This document shows, piece by piece, positions 1 through 9,039 of a stretch of DNA of 64,000 bases. The translations under genes and the position numbers were made by a program. This DNA comes from an uncultured Pseudomonadales bacterium. Lineage in GTDB: Bacteria > Pseudomonadota > Gammaproteobacteria > Pseudomonadales > Azotimanducaceae. A model generated the notes under the pieces. That model ran no database searches, was not told the DNA's origin, and saw only the letters and a program-made list of their open reading frames with translations. The DNA lies in assembly GCA_958296165.1 (NCBI GenBank), contig OY282447.1, positions 372,001 to 436,000 on the forward strand, given 5' to 3'. The first letter of the stretch is position 1; every line of letters starts with the position of its first letter.

Positions 1-230
1 ACGCAGGTCCGCAGCCATACGGTCGTGCCACTTCGCGCTGCGGAAGTCCTCTCCCCGGCGAGAGTCGCTATTGCTTTGTAAGCACACGCAGGTCCGCAGC
101 CATGCGGTCGTGCCACTTCGCGCTGCGGAAGTCCTCTCCCCGGCGAGAGTCGCTATTGCTTTGTAAGCGCACGCAGGTCCGCAGCCATACGGTCGTGCCA
201 CTTCGCGCTGCGGAAGTCCTCTCCCCGGCG
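1..230. repeat. 85-bp tandem repeat array (about 2.7 units in window)
   Basis: Units start at 1, 86 and 171 with a period of exactly 85 bp. The third unit is only the first 60 bp, after which the sequence runs into the body of the glycosyltransferase gene. Read on the minus strand, each unit contains the last codons of that gene (GEDFRSAKWHD...), its stop and a few following bases. The array therefore looks like duplication of the gene's 3' end. Units differ by only one or two bases (for example cataC versus catgC near their starts). The array probably continues beyond the left window edge. Confidence 0.9.
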
Positions 231-1235
231 TTCGGCACCCTCGCAGAGCCGCCTGTACAGATCCGGGTCGGCCAGCAACCGCTCGATGGCGGCCCGCACC
301 GCGTCGGCGGATCGGGGCTCCACGAGCAGCCCGTTCTGCTCGTGCCCAACGAGTTCCGGCACGGCCCGCCACCTAGCGGCGATGACGGGCAGGCCGCACT
401 GGAAGGCTTCGAGGATGACGCCGGGATAGCCCTCCCCCGCGTAATAGCTCGGCAACAGCATCAGGTCGTGTTCGCTCAGAACCCGGGGCATGTCTTCCGG
501 CGCCAGCACGCCGCCGTAGGTCGCCCGAGGATGGGCCGCGAACAGGGACCAGTCCGTGTCGGACATGCCGGGGCCGAAAACGTGAAGATGGCAGCGCTCG
601 GGCAGGTGGCGGCAGGCATCAAGGGCCTCGGCCAGCCCCTTGGCCATGTGCAATCGGGCGACGAAGATCAGCTTTCTCACCTCCTCACGCCTGGCGGTGG
701 CGGGTGCTTGGACGTTTCTAGTACCGGGAAACCAGCGGAAATTGGGCAGGCGGTCGAAGTCCCGGTACGACTGCTGCGTCTCCACGTACACCAACGAACA
801 GCGCATCCAGGTGCGCTCGGCCAGCCAGCGGGCGACGACGCCGTAGCCGCGATACACCACGCCCAGGTCACCTCCGGAGAGCCTCAGCACCACATGCCGG
901 CGCGCCACTGTGCAGATCGCCCAAACAGCCGACGCGAGGACGAGCGCCGAATGGGGGCCTATGACGAGGAACGCTATTCGGGAGTGTCGGATCTTCGTCG
1001 CCACACCCTGGACGACCCGCAGGAACCGCGCAAGGCGAACGACTTGGAATCTCCACGGGGAGATATTGGTCACGTCGCCCGACGTGTCGAGAACCTCCAG
1101 CTCGAAGCCCCGCTGACCCAACTCACGGACCGACTCGGCCGCCAGCAGCCTGTGCCCGCCGACCACGTTGGTGGCCGACGCCCCGGAGCCCAGCGGAGCG
1201 ATGAGCAGGATCTTCGTCGTGGCCCCGGCCCTCAC
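153..1235 (-). CDS. GT4-family glycosyltransferase (copy B)
   Basis: Predicted cytoplasmic GT-B fold glycosyltransferase that would transfer a sugar from a nucleotide donor during surface-glycan assembly. The N-terminal Rossmann-like half begins ILLIAPLGSGAS. The C-terminal half carries the donor-binding pattern GEGYPGVILEAFQCGLPVIA, the E-x7-E-type signature of GT4 enzymes. At 360 aa it has normal family length. It starts with GTG, overlapping the stop of the upstream paralog by 4 nt (GTGA), so translation is probably coupled. It is close to the upstream copy throughout, and its 3' end is repeated downstream as an 85-bp array. The acceptor and donor sugars cannot be read from sequence. Confidence 0.85.
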   Translation of the reverse strand: MRAGATTKILLIAPLGSGASATNVVGGHRLLAAESVRELGQRGFELEVLDTSGDVTNISPWRFQVVRLARFLRVVQGVATKIRHSRIAFLVIGPHSALVLASAVWAICTVARRHVVLRLSGGDLGVVYRGYGVVARWLAERTWMRCSLVYVETQQSYRDFDRLPNFRWFPGTRNVQAPATARREEVRKLIFVARLHMAKGLAEALDACRHLPERCHLHVFGPGMSDTDWSLFAAHPRATYGGVLAPEDMPRVLSEHDLMLLPSYYAGEGYPGVILEAFQCGLPVIAARWRAVPELVGHEQNGLLVEPRSADAVRAAIERLLADPDLYRRLCEGAERRGEDFRSAKWHDRMAADLRALTKQ

Positions 1236-2347
1236 GACCGCCCCGGCAAATCAGCCTGTGGTCGCTGAGCGGAATCCGCTAGAGGCCGCAGGTCCGCGGC
1301 CATGCGGTCGTGCCATTTCGCACTGCGGAAGTCCTCTCCCCGGCGTTCGGCGCCATCGCAGAGCCGCCGGTACAGATCGGGATCGGCCAGCAACCGTTCG
1401 ATGGCGGCCCGCACCGCGTCGGCGGATCGGGGCTCCACGAGCAGCCCGTTCTGCTCGTGCCCGACGAGTTCCGGCACGGCCCGCCACCTAGCGGCGATGA
1501 CGGGCATGCCGCACTGGAAGGCTTCGAGGATGACGGCGGGATAGCCCTCCATCGAGTAATAGCTCGGCAACAGCATCAGGTCGTGTTCGCTCAGAACCCG
1601 GAGCATGTCTTCCGGCGCCAGCACGCCGCCATAGGTCGCCCTAGGATGGGCCTCGAACAGCGACCAGTCGGTGTCCGACATGCCGGGTCCGAAGACCTGA
1701 AGATGACACTGCTCGGGCAGGTGGCGGCAGGCATCAAGGGCCTCGGCCAGTCCCTTGGTCATGTGCAGTCGGGCGACAAAGATCAGCTTCCTGACCTCCT
1801 CACGCCTGACCCTGGCAGGCACCTCAAATTTCCTCGTGGTGGGAAACCAGCGAAAGTTGGGCCGGTGGTCGAAGTCGCGGTACGACTGCCGCGTCTCGAC
1901 ATACACCAACGAGCTGCGCATCCAGGCGCGATGGGCCAGCCAGCGGGCCGCGGCACCGTATCCGTCATACACCACACTGATGTCACCTCCGGAGAGTCTC
2001 AACACCAGCGGCCGGCGCGCCATTGTGCAGATTGCCCATACGGCCGACGCGAGGACGAGCGCCGAAGGGGCGGCTATGACGAGGAACGCGATTTGGGAGT
2101 GTCGAATCTTCGTCGCCACGCCCCAGACGACCCGTAGGAACCGCGTAAGGCGAACGACCTGGAATCTCCACGGGGAGATATTGGTCACGTCGCCCGACGT
2201 GTCGAGAACCTCCAGCTCGAAACCCCGCTGACCCAATTCACGAACCAACTCGGCCGCCAGCAGCTTGCTCCCGCCGATCACGTTGGTGGCCGACGCCCCG
2301 GAGCCCAGCGGAGCGACAAGCAGGATATTCGTCATCCTGATCGCCAC
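1232..2347 (-). CDS. GT4-family glycosyltransferase (copy A)
   Basis: Paralog of the next gene downstream, 371 aa. Both share the N-terminal motif APLGSGASATNV, long identical stretches such as LDTSGDVTNISPWRF, and the GT4 donor signature (MEGYPAVILEAFQCG). The two differ mainly at the extreme C-terminus, where this copy ends in a distinct tail after the shared WHDRMAADLR. The start lies inside the out-of-frame tail of the preceding frameshifted GT2 gene; before that frameshift the two genes would have been separated by about 66 bp. Predicted role: sugar transfer in an exopolysaccharide or O-antigen-like pathway with the neighbouring GT2 proteins and the UDP-xylose synthase. Confidence 0.85.
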   Translation of the reverse strand: MAIRMTNILLVAPLGSGASATNVIGGSKLLAAELVRELGQRGFELEVLDTSGDVTNISPWRFQVVRLTRFLRVVWGVATKIRHSQIAFLVIAAPSALVLASAVWAICTMARRPLVLRLSGGDISVVYDGYGAAARWLAHRAWMRSSLVYVETRQSYRDFDHRPNFRWFPTTRKFEVPARVRREEVRKLIFVARLHMTKGLAEALDACRHLPEQCHLQVFGPGMSDTDWSLFEAHPRATYGGVLAPEDMLRVLSEHDLMLLPSYYSMEGYPAVILEAFQCGMPVIAARWRAVPELVGHEQNGLLVEPRSADAVRAAIERLLADPDLYRRLCDGAERRGEDFRSAKWHDRMAADLRPLADSAQRPQADLPGRS

Positions 2348-3494
2348 TGACGGTCAATGTGGATCGACCGGTCGACAAGAAGTGGCCCATCACCACGGCT
2401 GGACACCCAACCTTCAATGCGAATGAGCAACCGTTTCGCTCGAACTGAGCCGAACCGGGGTAAAGAAACCGATTCCCCAGCTCAGGTGCATGGTTGCGAG
2501 GGCCAGCGGGAGCAGAAGCGCGGCGCGCGAACGGCGACGGATGCCAACCGTCAGAGAGCCGAGCGCCAAGGTGAGGACGTGCGAGGGGCACTGCCGCTGC
2601 CGCCCAAGAGGCCCCTACGACGGCCAAGACCGACGAGGCGGCCAATCCCAGCAGCAAGAGCGGACTGGCGAGATGCCGGGGCAGCAGGGAAGCCGGATGT
2701 CGGCGCAACACTACTCGCTTCCATCGGCCGTAATTGAAGTATTGCTGAGCCAGAGCCCGCAACGTACAGCGGGGCTGGTAGGCGACCTCAAGAGCGGGGT
2801 CGAACCACACCGTTTCCCCGCACACCCGCAGCCGCCAGTTGAGTTCGTAGTCCTCGGCTCGCACGAGCGCAGGGTCGACGCCCCCCACCGCCTCCAACGC
2901 ATCGCGCCGGAACACGCCCAAGAACACGGTTTCGACGGGTCCCTCCGGGCCGCCCAGTCGGTAGCGGGCACCGCCAGCACCCAAGGGAGTGGTCATTGCC
3001 ATCGCCACCGCGCGACCGAAGAACGTAGTGCCGACTGGCTGTTGCCGACCGCCGACATTGGCCGCCCCCGTCCTTTGCAACGTGCTCACCGCGCGACGCA
3101 GGTATCCGGGTGGGAACACCGTGTGGGCGTCGCACCGCACGATGATCTCTTCGTCCGCCGCCCGGCACGCCGCGTGGATTCCGAATCCGATGACCTGTTC
3201 CGGATTCGGAACCAGTGTCACCGTCGGGTACCGTCGCCGAACCAGGTCGGACATGGCCGCGGTGTCGGATCCGTCGGCGACGATGACCTCTACTGAACCT
3301 TCGTAGTCCTGAGACAACACCGAGTCGATCACCGCCCCGATGGTTGCCTCTGCATTCCGAGCTGGGATGAGAACCGACACCGAAGGCCAGGAAGTCGTAG
3401 CGGTTGACCGCGGCATGACAATAGGACGCTCCTTGGTGTCCCACGACTTCGCCGGTATCCGATCCGCCGCCACCGGCGCGAGTTCAACTTTCAC
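2238..3494 (-). CDS. GT2-family glycosyltransferase, third module copy, 3' end frameshifted
   Basis: Single GT2 (ExoA-like) module. It has a GT-A fold with [17 protein letters not shown] at the start, a DxD-like RCDAHTVFP, and the downstream acidic motif [10 protein letters not shown]. Against the two modules of the upstream gene it matches until AAAVPLA. There a 2-nt deletion (about 2578-2585) moves it into another frame, so the usual hydrophobic C-terminal segment is replaced by unrelated sequence that runs into the next gene. The ancestral frame would have stopped at 2414-2416. The catalytic domain is intact, but membrane association may be lost. GTG start, overlapping the upstream stop by 4 nt. 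A sequencing error is possible. Confidence 0.8.
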   Translation of the reverse strand: MKVELAPVAADRIPAKSWDTKERPIVMPRSTATTSWPSVSVLIPARNAEATIGAVIDSVLSQDYEGSVEVIVADGSDTAAMSDLVRRRYPTVTLVPNPEQVIGFGIHAACRAADEEIIVRCDAHTVFPPGYLRRAVSTLQRTGAANVGGRQQPVGTTFFGRAVAMAMTTPLGAGGARYRLGGPEGPVETVFLGVFRRDALEAVGGVDPALVRAEDYELNWRLRVCGETVWFDPALEVAYQPRCTLRALAQQYFNYGRWKRVVLRRHPASLLPRHLASPLLLLGLAASSVLAVVGASWAAAAVPLARPHLGARLSDGWHPSPFARRASAPAGPRNHAPELGNRFLYPGSAQFERNGCSFALKVGCPAVVMGHFLSTGRSTLTVSGDQDDEYPACRSAGLRGVGHQRDRREQAAGGRVGS

Positions 3495-5608
3495 AAGATG
3501 CTACGTCCGGTGCGGTTCTCTTTGCCGCTACGAAGGCGGGACCTTGGGAACCTGCCGACTGCCGCGCGGACTGAAGCAACTGTCTCGCTCGAACCGAACC
3601 GAAGCGGGGTAAAGAAACCGGCGCCCCAGCTCAGGTGCATGACCGCGAGGACCAACGGCAGCAGGAGCGCGGCGGACGAACGGCGATGGATGCCGATCGC
3701 TAGAGAGCCGAGCACCAAGGCGAGGACGTACGCGAGCGGCACCGCCGCTGCCGCCCAGGATCCGCTGGGCACGGCCATGGCCAGCGAGACGGCCAATCCC
3801 AGCAGCAGCAGTGGGCTGGCGAGATGCCGGGGCAACAGCGAAGCCGGATGTCGCCGCGCCACTACCCGCTTCCATCGGCCGTAATTGAAATACTGCCAGG
3901 CGAGATCCCGTAGATTGCCACGGGGCTGGTAGGCGACCGCCAGCTCGGGATCGAACCACACCGTTTCCCCTCGCGACCGCAGCCGCCAGTTGAGTTCGTA
4001 GTCCTGATTTCGGACGAAGGCAGGATCGACGCCTCCCGCCGCCTCCAACGCATTACGCCTGAACGCGCCTAGGAAGACGGTGTCGACAGGGCCCTCGGCA
4101 CCGCCTAGTCGATAGCGGGCACCCCCAGCCCCTAGCGGAGTGGTCATCGCAATCGCCACCGCGCGCCCAAAGAAGGTGGTGGCCTCTGGCCGCTGCCGGC
4201 CGCCGACATTGGCCGCCCCCGTCCTCTGCAATGTGCTTACCGCACGACGCAGGTAGCCTTCCGGGAACACCGCATGGGCGTCGCACCGTGCGATGATCTC
4301 CCCAGTTGCCACCGCGTGCGCGGCACGCAAGCCGAAGCCAGCCGTCTGTTGCGGATTCGGAACCAGTTTCACCGTCGGATATAGCCGTTGAACCAGCTCG
4401 GACGTAGCCGTGGAGTCGGATCCGTCGGCGACGATTACCTCCACGGAACCTTTGTAGTCCTGTGACAATACCGAGTCGATCGCTGCCCCGATGGTCGCCT
4501 CCGCATTCCGTGCCGGGATGAGAACCGACACTGACGGCAAAGCAGCGGCGTCGCGAGAAGGCAGCCGCGATACTGTCAGTGCCCTCTTGGTCCGAACCGG
4601 TACAAAGAAACCAATTCCCCAGCTCAAGTGCATCGTTGCAAGCACAAGTGGGAGCAAGAGCGCGGCGGACGAACCGCGACGGACGCCGATCGTTAGAGAT
4701 CCGAGCACCAAGGTGAGGACGTACAAGAGCGGCACGGCCGCTGTAATCAAGGAGGCACCGACTACGACCATGGCCGTGATCAGCGAGACGGCCAATCCCA
4801 GCAGCAGCAGCGGGCTGGCGAGATGCCGGGGCAGCAGCGAGAACGGATGTCGCCGCGCCACCACCCGCTTCCATCGGCCGTAGTTGAAATACTGCCGGGC
4901 GAGACCCCGCAACGTGCCACGCGGTCGGTAGGCGACCGTGAGCTCGGGATCGAACCACACCGTTTCCCCTCGCGCCCGCAGCCGCCAGTTGAGTTCGTAG
5001 TCCTCGGCGCCCCCGAGGGTAGGGTCGACGCCCCCAGCCGCCTCCAACGCATCACGCCGGAACACGCCTAGAAAGACGGTGTCGACGGGGCCCTCCGTGC
5101 CGCCGAGTCGGTAGCGGGCGCCGCCAGTCCCCAGGGGGGTGGTCATCGCGACCGCCACCGCGCGCTCGAAGAACGTGGTGCCGATCGGCCGTTGCCGGCC
5201 GCCGACATTGGCCGCTCCCGTCCTTTGCAACGTGCTCACCGCACGGCGCAGGTAGCCGGACGGGAGCACTGTGTGGGCGTCGCACCGCACGATGATCTCC
5301 CCAGTCGACGCCCGGTGCGCTGCGTGGATTCCGTGGGTGATGATCTGTTCTGGATTGGGAACCAGTTTTACCGTCGGATACAACCGCCGAACCAAATCGG
5401 CCGTCGCCGCGGTGTCGGATCCGTCGGCGACGATGATCTCTACCGAACCCTCGTAGTCCTGAGACAGCACCGAGTCAATCGCCTCGCCGATGGTCGCCTC
5501 GCCGTTCCGAACCGGGATGAGAACCGACACGGACGGCAAGGAAGCCGCGACAGGCGACGACGGGAGGGGAACAGGGATCTCCTTCGCGTCCTGAGACTTT
5601 AGTGGCAT
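3491..5608 (-). CDS. Double-module GT2 glycosyltransferase (in-frame fusion of two paralogs)
   Basis: 705 aa made of two nearly repeated GT2 modules. Residues about 25-340 and about 360-690 each begin PSVSVLIP, carry RCDAH and [10 protein letters not shown] motifs and a [11 protein letters not shown] stretch, and end with two or three hydrophobic segments near LLLLGLAVS and LLLPLVLA. Single-module ExoA-like enzymes are about 330-350 aa, so this is a fusion of two tandem copies; the single copy downstream is the third. Membrane-linked processive or polymer-extending sugar transfer is likely. It overlaps the upstream epimerase gene by 10 nt and the downstream gene by 4 nt. Both modules keep the visible catalytic residues, so both may be active. 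Confidence 0.85.
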   Translation of the reverse strand: MPLKSQDAKEIPVPLPSSPVAASLPSVSVLIPVRNGEATIGEAIDSVLSQDYEGSVEIIVADGSDTAATADLVRRLYPTVKLVPNPEQIITHGIHAAHRASTGEIIVRCDAHTVLPSGYLRRAVSTLQRTGAANVGGRQRPIGTTFFERAVAVAMTTPLGTGGARYRLGGTEGPVDTVFLGVFRRDALEAAGGVDPTLGGAEDYELNWRLRARGETVWFDPELTVAYRPRGTLRGLARQYFNYGRWKRVVARRHPFSLLPRHLASPLLLLGLAVSLITAMVVVGASLITAAVPLLYVLTLVLGSLTIGVRRGSSAALLLPLVLATMHLSWGIGFFVPVRTKRALTVSRLPSRDAAALPSVSVLIPARNAEATIGAAIDSVLSQDYKGSVEVIVADGSDSTATSELVQRLYPTVKLVPNPQQTAGFGLRAAHAVATGEIIARCDAHAVFPEGYLRRAVSTLQRTGAANVGGRQRPEATTFFGRAVAIAMTTPLGAGGARYRLGGAEGPVDTVFLGAFRRNALEAAGGVDPAFVRNQDYELNWRLRSRGETVWFDPELAVAYQPRGNLRDLAWQYFNYGRWKRVVARRHPASLLPRHLASPLLLLGLAVSLAMAVPSGSWAAAAVPLAYVLALVLGSLAIGIHRRSSAALLLPLVLAVMHLSWGAGFFTPLRFGSSETVASVRAAVGRFPRSRLRSGKENRTGRSIL

Positions 5609-6585
5609 CGCTCCGACCCGGGAGCATTCACCTCATGCCCAGTGCTCAGCAAACGATCGAAATAGCAGATGGTTTTCTCGATTCCCGCTTCCAACGGCGT
5701 GGAAGGCGCCCAGCCGAGAACGTCCCCGGCCTTCGTAACGTCCGGTCGCCGCCGCGACGGGTCGTCTTTCGGCAACTCCGTATGGACGATGCCCGATTTC
5801 GAGCCGGCGATACGAATGATCGTGGTTGCGAGATCGAGAATGGCGATTTCCCTCGTGTTGCCAAGATTGATCGGCCCGGTGATCTCGTGGGGCGTATTCA
5901 TCAACTTCACCAAGCCATCGATCGTGTCGTCTACATAGCAGAAGGAACGGGTTTGATGGCCATCGCCGCAAACCGTGAGCGGCTCTCCGCGCAAGGCTTG
6001 CACCACGAAGGTGGACACGACGCGGCCATCGCCAACGAACATGCGCGGCCCGTAGGTATTGAATATCCGCGCGACCTTGATCGGCATACCGTGCTGGCGT
6101 CGGTAATCAAAGAACAACGTCTCCGCGCAACGCTTGCCCTCGTCGTAGCAAGCGCGCGGCCCGATTGGGTTGACGTGGCCCCAATAGTCCTCCGTTTGCG
6201 GATGCACTGTTGGGTCGCCGTACACTTCGCTGGTTGATGCTTGGAGAATGGCTCCTTGCACCCGCTTTGCGAGCCCAAGCATATTGATCGCGCCATGCAC
6301 GCTGACCTTGGTGGTCTGCACGGGATCGAATTGATAGTGAATCGGCGAAGCCGGGCACGCCAGATTGTAGATCTGGTCCACCTCAACATAGAGCGGGAAC
6401 GTGATGTCGTGTCTGATGGCCTCGAAATGCGGATTCGACAACGCGGCGGCGATGTTGTCGCGTGACCCGGTGAAGTAATTGTCGACGCAGAGGACTTCGC
6501 AATCGTCCGCAAGCAGCCGTTCGCATAGATGCGACCCAAGAAATCCTGCCCCGCCGGTCACAAGCACTCGGTTTCGACCATTCAT
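5599..6585 (-). CDS. UDP-glucuronate decarboxylase / UDP-xylose synthase-like SDR
   Basis: Extended short-chain dehydrogenase, 328 aa. The NAD-binding glycine motif GGAGFLGSH is at residues about 11-19 and the catalytic YxxxK is in [10 protein letters not shown]. The TSEVYGDP and [10 protein letters not shown] stretches are characteristic of UXS-type enzymes. Expected reaction: UDP-glucuronate to UDP-xylose plus CO2, supplying a donor sugar to the glycosyltransferases that follow on the same strand. First gene of the glycan cluster in this window; its stop overlaps the start of the fused GT2 gene. UDP-glucose epimerase activity is the main alternative, but YDEGK favours decarboxylase. Confidence 0.85.
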   Translation of the reverse strand: MNGRNRVLVTGGAGFLGSHLCERLLADDCEVLCVDNYFTGSRDNIAAALSNPHFEAIRHDITFPLYVEVDQIYNLACPASPIHYQFDPVQTTKVSVHGAINMLGLAKRVQGAILQASTSEVYGDPTVHPQTEDYWGHVNPIGPRACYDEGKRCAETLFFDYRRQHGMPIKVARIFNTYGPRMFVGDGRVVSTFVVQALRGEPLTVCGDGHQTRSFCYVDDTIDGLVKLMNTPHEITGPINLGNTREIAILDLATTIIRIAGSKSGIVHTELPKDDPSRRRPDVTKAGDVLGWAPSTPLEAGIEKTICYFDRLLSTGHEVNAPGSERCH

Positions 6586-6779
6586 CGCGTGTGCCGCCCC
6601 AGATTGCGACTGTGGTGTTGAAAGCGGTTGCCCCCTCGTCGCCAGCGAACCTAAACGATACCAGCCTTGGATGCAATCGCCGCCGCGGCTGTGTCAACAC
6701 GGCTGGAAGTTGCTCTAGGAAGCTGCGGACGATTACTCTCAACGAGCAACTGCAACACGGCGATGACTCCCGCGTGCGT

Positions 6780-6812
6780 GTGAGAATGGCGTGAGAATGG
6801 CGTGAGAATGGC
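6780..6812 (+). repeat. Three tandem copies of an 11-bp sequence at a gene start
   Basis: GTGAGAATGGC occurs three times in a row (6780, 6791, 6802). The third copy contains both candidate start codons of the following methyltransferase (GTG 6802, ATG 6808). Eleven bp is not a multiple of three, so copy-number change would shift frame between upstream and downstream starts. The rest of the 216-bp divergent gap 6586-6801 shows no other clear element. Confidence 0.8.
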
Positions 6813-7656
6813 GAAGAGGCTTGTGCGCGATATTCTGCCGGCGCGGATGCACAGTGCGCTGCGCCGGATGACGCATACTTGGCGGCTCAACCGCGTGCCG
6901 GTGATGGCGGCGGATGTTGCGCCGCTTCCCAAGGCGGCGGAGATTTCGTTGGCGGACATGCTCCGGGGCGATGGCACGGCCGGCGGCTGGGAAAAGGCCA
7001 AAGCCTCGATCGATGAAGTCTTCGAGTACGTGCCATGGACTCACGCCACCGATCCCGAAAGCTGCCGGGCGATCTACCACCTGATTCGTCGTTTGCAGCC
7101 GCGCTCGGTTCTGGAAGTGGGCACCAACCGCGGCGCATCCACCTTGCATGCAGCCGTGGCGATGCGGGAGTACCGGAGTGCTGGCCGCCTGCCTCGTCTG
7201 GTCACCGTCGACCTGTTCGACGTCAACAATCCCGCTACTGCCGGGGCGAAACGCTACCGTATCTCCACTCCCCCCGGGGAGATGCTGGCCCGGCTGGACT
7301 GTGCCGACATGGTCGAGTTCTCCATCGCCCGGTCTACGGACTATCTGAACGCACACGAAGCCGAGTTCGATTTCATCCTGTTGGACCACTGCCCGACTGC
7401 GGACGTGGCCTACCAGGACATCGTGCTGGCCATCAAGGCGCTGCGCCCGGGCGGGCAACTGTTGATTCATTCCTACTTTCCGAGCATGAAGCCGCTGCGG
7501 AGGGATGAGCGCGTCAACTCCGACTCCTGCCTCGCCGTGCATCGCTTGCGCCGGGAAGGCGCGCGTTTAGTCGCCTTGCCGCTAGGCGCACTGCCTTGGC
7601 CGACAAGGTCCGGCGAGTCGAATCTCACCAGTCTGGCCCTCTTGGCGAGGGAATGA
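6802..7656 (+). CDS. Class I SAM-dependent methyltransferase
   Basis: 284 aa. Motif I is VLEVGTNRGAST (residues about 98-109), followed by the acidic strand VTVDLFDV. FDFILLDHCP and LRPGGQLLIHSYFP match the pattern of the Methyltransf_24 type. Substrate unknown; beside a glycan cluster, a sugar or capsule-modifying O-methyltransferase is plausible but unproven. GTG at 6802 is the longest start; ATG at 6808 is equally possible and neither has a convincing Shine-Dalgarno. The 3' end overlaps the convergent amidase gene by 32 nt. Confidence 0.7.
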   Translation: MRMAKRLVRDILPARMHSALRRMTHTWRLNRVPVMAADVAPLPKAAEISLADMLRGDGTAGGWEKAKASIDEVFEYVPWTHATDPESCRAIYHLIRRLQPRSVLEVGTNRGASTLHAAVAMREYRSAGRLPRLVTVDLFDVNNPATAGAKRYRISTPPGEMLARLDCADMVEFSIARSTDYLNAHEAEFDFILLDHCPTADVAYQDIVLAIKALRPGGQLLIHSYFPSMKPLRRDERVNSDSCLAVHRLRREGARLVALPLGALPWPTRSGESNLTSLALLARE

Positions 7657-8962
7657 CCAACCGCGCCGCGGCGTCGAGCAGCGCGTAGTCGCGGCCAGCG
7701 GCGGCCAGCAAAGTGACGCCGAATGGCAATCCGTCCGCCGTCTCTCCGGCCGGAATGGCGATCGCGCAGAGGTCCAGCAGGTTCGCGAAGTTGGTGAAGG
7801 TGCCGAGCCGCGCGTTGGTCTCGAACGGCTCGCGTTCGACTTCGGCAAGGGTGTAGATGGTCGGGGCGGTAGGCAGCACCAGGACGTCTACCGTCTCGAA
7901 AACCGCTTCGGCTTCTCGTTTCAGCTCGGCGAGACGATACGCGCCGCGAAAGCAATCCACCGCGCTGATGGCCTCGCCATCGGCAATCACAGCGCGGGTG
8001 ATCGGATGCACGGCGGTAGGATTGGCGGCAAGAAACCCACCCACCGCGGCGAAGCGCTCGGCCAGCCAAGGGCCTTGGTAGAGCAGCCGCGCTGCGGCGT
8101 AGAACGGCGCCAAGTCCACGCTGCGAGGTCGGCTTGGCAGACGAGCCACGAACGCGGCATAGAGGTGGCGGTAGGCTTCGTTGCCGAATGGCAATGTTTC
8201 CGGCGGGGCGAAGCCGAATCTGGCGCCGGCAATGTCGAAGCTCTCGAAGGCGATGCGGCGCGAGAACGGATCTGCCGCGTCGAAGCCGCCGGCTACTTCG
8301 GCCACCGTGCGGGCGTCCGCCACCGTGCGCGTGAAGACGCTCACGCAATCGAGCGTTCGGCAGGCTGGCACCACGCCACGAGTGGACCACCAGCCGCGCG
8401 TGGGCTTGAAGCCGACGATGCCGTTGAAGGCGGCTGGCACCCTGCCCGAACCTGCGGTGTCGGTGCCCAGCGCGAACGCAGCCAGGCCAAGCCGCACCGC
8501 CACCGCCGAGCCGCTGCTGCTGCCGCCGGCGATGTAGTTCGCGTTGACGGCATTGCGCGTGGCGCCGTACGGAGAACGGGTTCCCACCAGGCCGGTGGCG
8601 AATTGATCCATGTTGGTCTTGCCGAGCGGAATCGCGCCAGCGGCAAGCAAGCGCTCCACCACCGTGGCGGTGTGGTTCGGGACGTAGGCGTAGGCCGGAC
8701 AGGCTGCGGTGGTGGGCGTGCCGGCCAAGTCGACGTTGTCTTTGATGGCGAACGGGATGCCGCGCAGCGGCGCCGCCGGGTCCACTTGCGCGAGCCGCGC
8801 CAGATGGCCGTCGAGGGCCGCATGGTCTAGGCGATGAATCCACGCCGCGTGGTCTTGGTGCCGTTCGGCACGCACGGCCAACGTGGCCAGCACGGAACGC
8901 GGCGCCGCGGCGCCTTCGGCGTAGGCGCGCCGTAGGCCAGCGATGGTGGGGGGTGATTCCAA
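7625..8962 (-). CDS. atzF: Allophanate hydrolase, amidase domain only
   Basis: Amidase-signature enzyme of 445 aa that would split allophanate into ammonia and CO2, the last step of urea- or guanidine-carboxylase pathways. The catalytic triad is visible: Lys74 in AIKDN, the cis-serine in GGSSSGS (148-150), and nucleophile Ser172 in GTDTAGSGRVPAAFN. That last stretch and NMDQFATGLVGTRSPYG are typical of AtzF. Full AtzF proteins carry an extra C-terminal domain (about 600 aa in total), which is absent here. It lies downstream of a guanidine-I riboswitch with a matching transporter, which supports the call over a generic amidase. An AAA ATPase gene stands between it and the transporter. Confidence 0.8.
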   Translation of the reverse strand: MESPPTIAGLRRAYAEGAAAPRSVLATLAVRAERHQDHAAWIHRLDHAALDGHLARLAQVDPAAPLRGIPFAIKDNVDLAGTPTTAACPAYAYVPNHTATVVERLLAAGAIPLGKTNMDQFATGLVGTRSPYGATRNAVNANYIAGGSSSGSAVAVRLGLAAFALGTDTAGSGRVPAAFNGIVGFKPTRGWWSTRGVVPACRTLDCVSVFTRTVADARTVAEVAGGFDAADPFSRRIAFESFDIAGARFGFAPPETLPFGNEAYRHLYAAFVARLPSRPRSVDLAPFYAAARLLYQGPWLAERFAAVGGFLAANPTAVHPITRAVIADGEAISAVDCFRGAYRLAELKREAEAVFETVDVLVLPTAPTIYTLAEVEREPFETNARLGTFTNFANLLDLCAIAIPAGETADGLPFGVTLLAAAGRDYALLDAAARLVIPSPRGPDW

Positions 8963-9039
8963 CGGTCAGGCCTCGACTACAGGGCCGACGGCGATGCGGC
9001 GGCGAAGGCTTGGCCTTTGGTGAGCTCTGCTCGCAAGCC

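Noticed and set aside
1-230. Possible CRISPR array
   Set aside because: Units are contiguous 85-bp direct repeats of coding sequence with no unique spacers and no cas genes.
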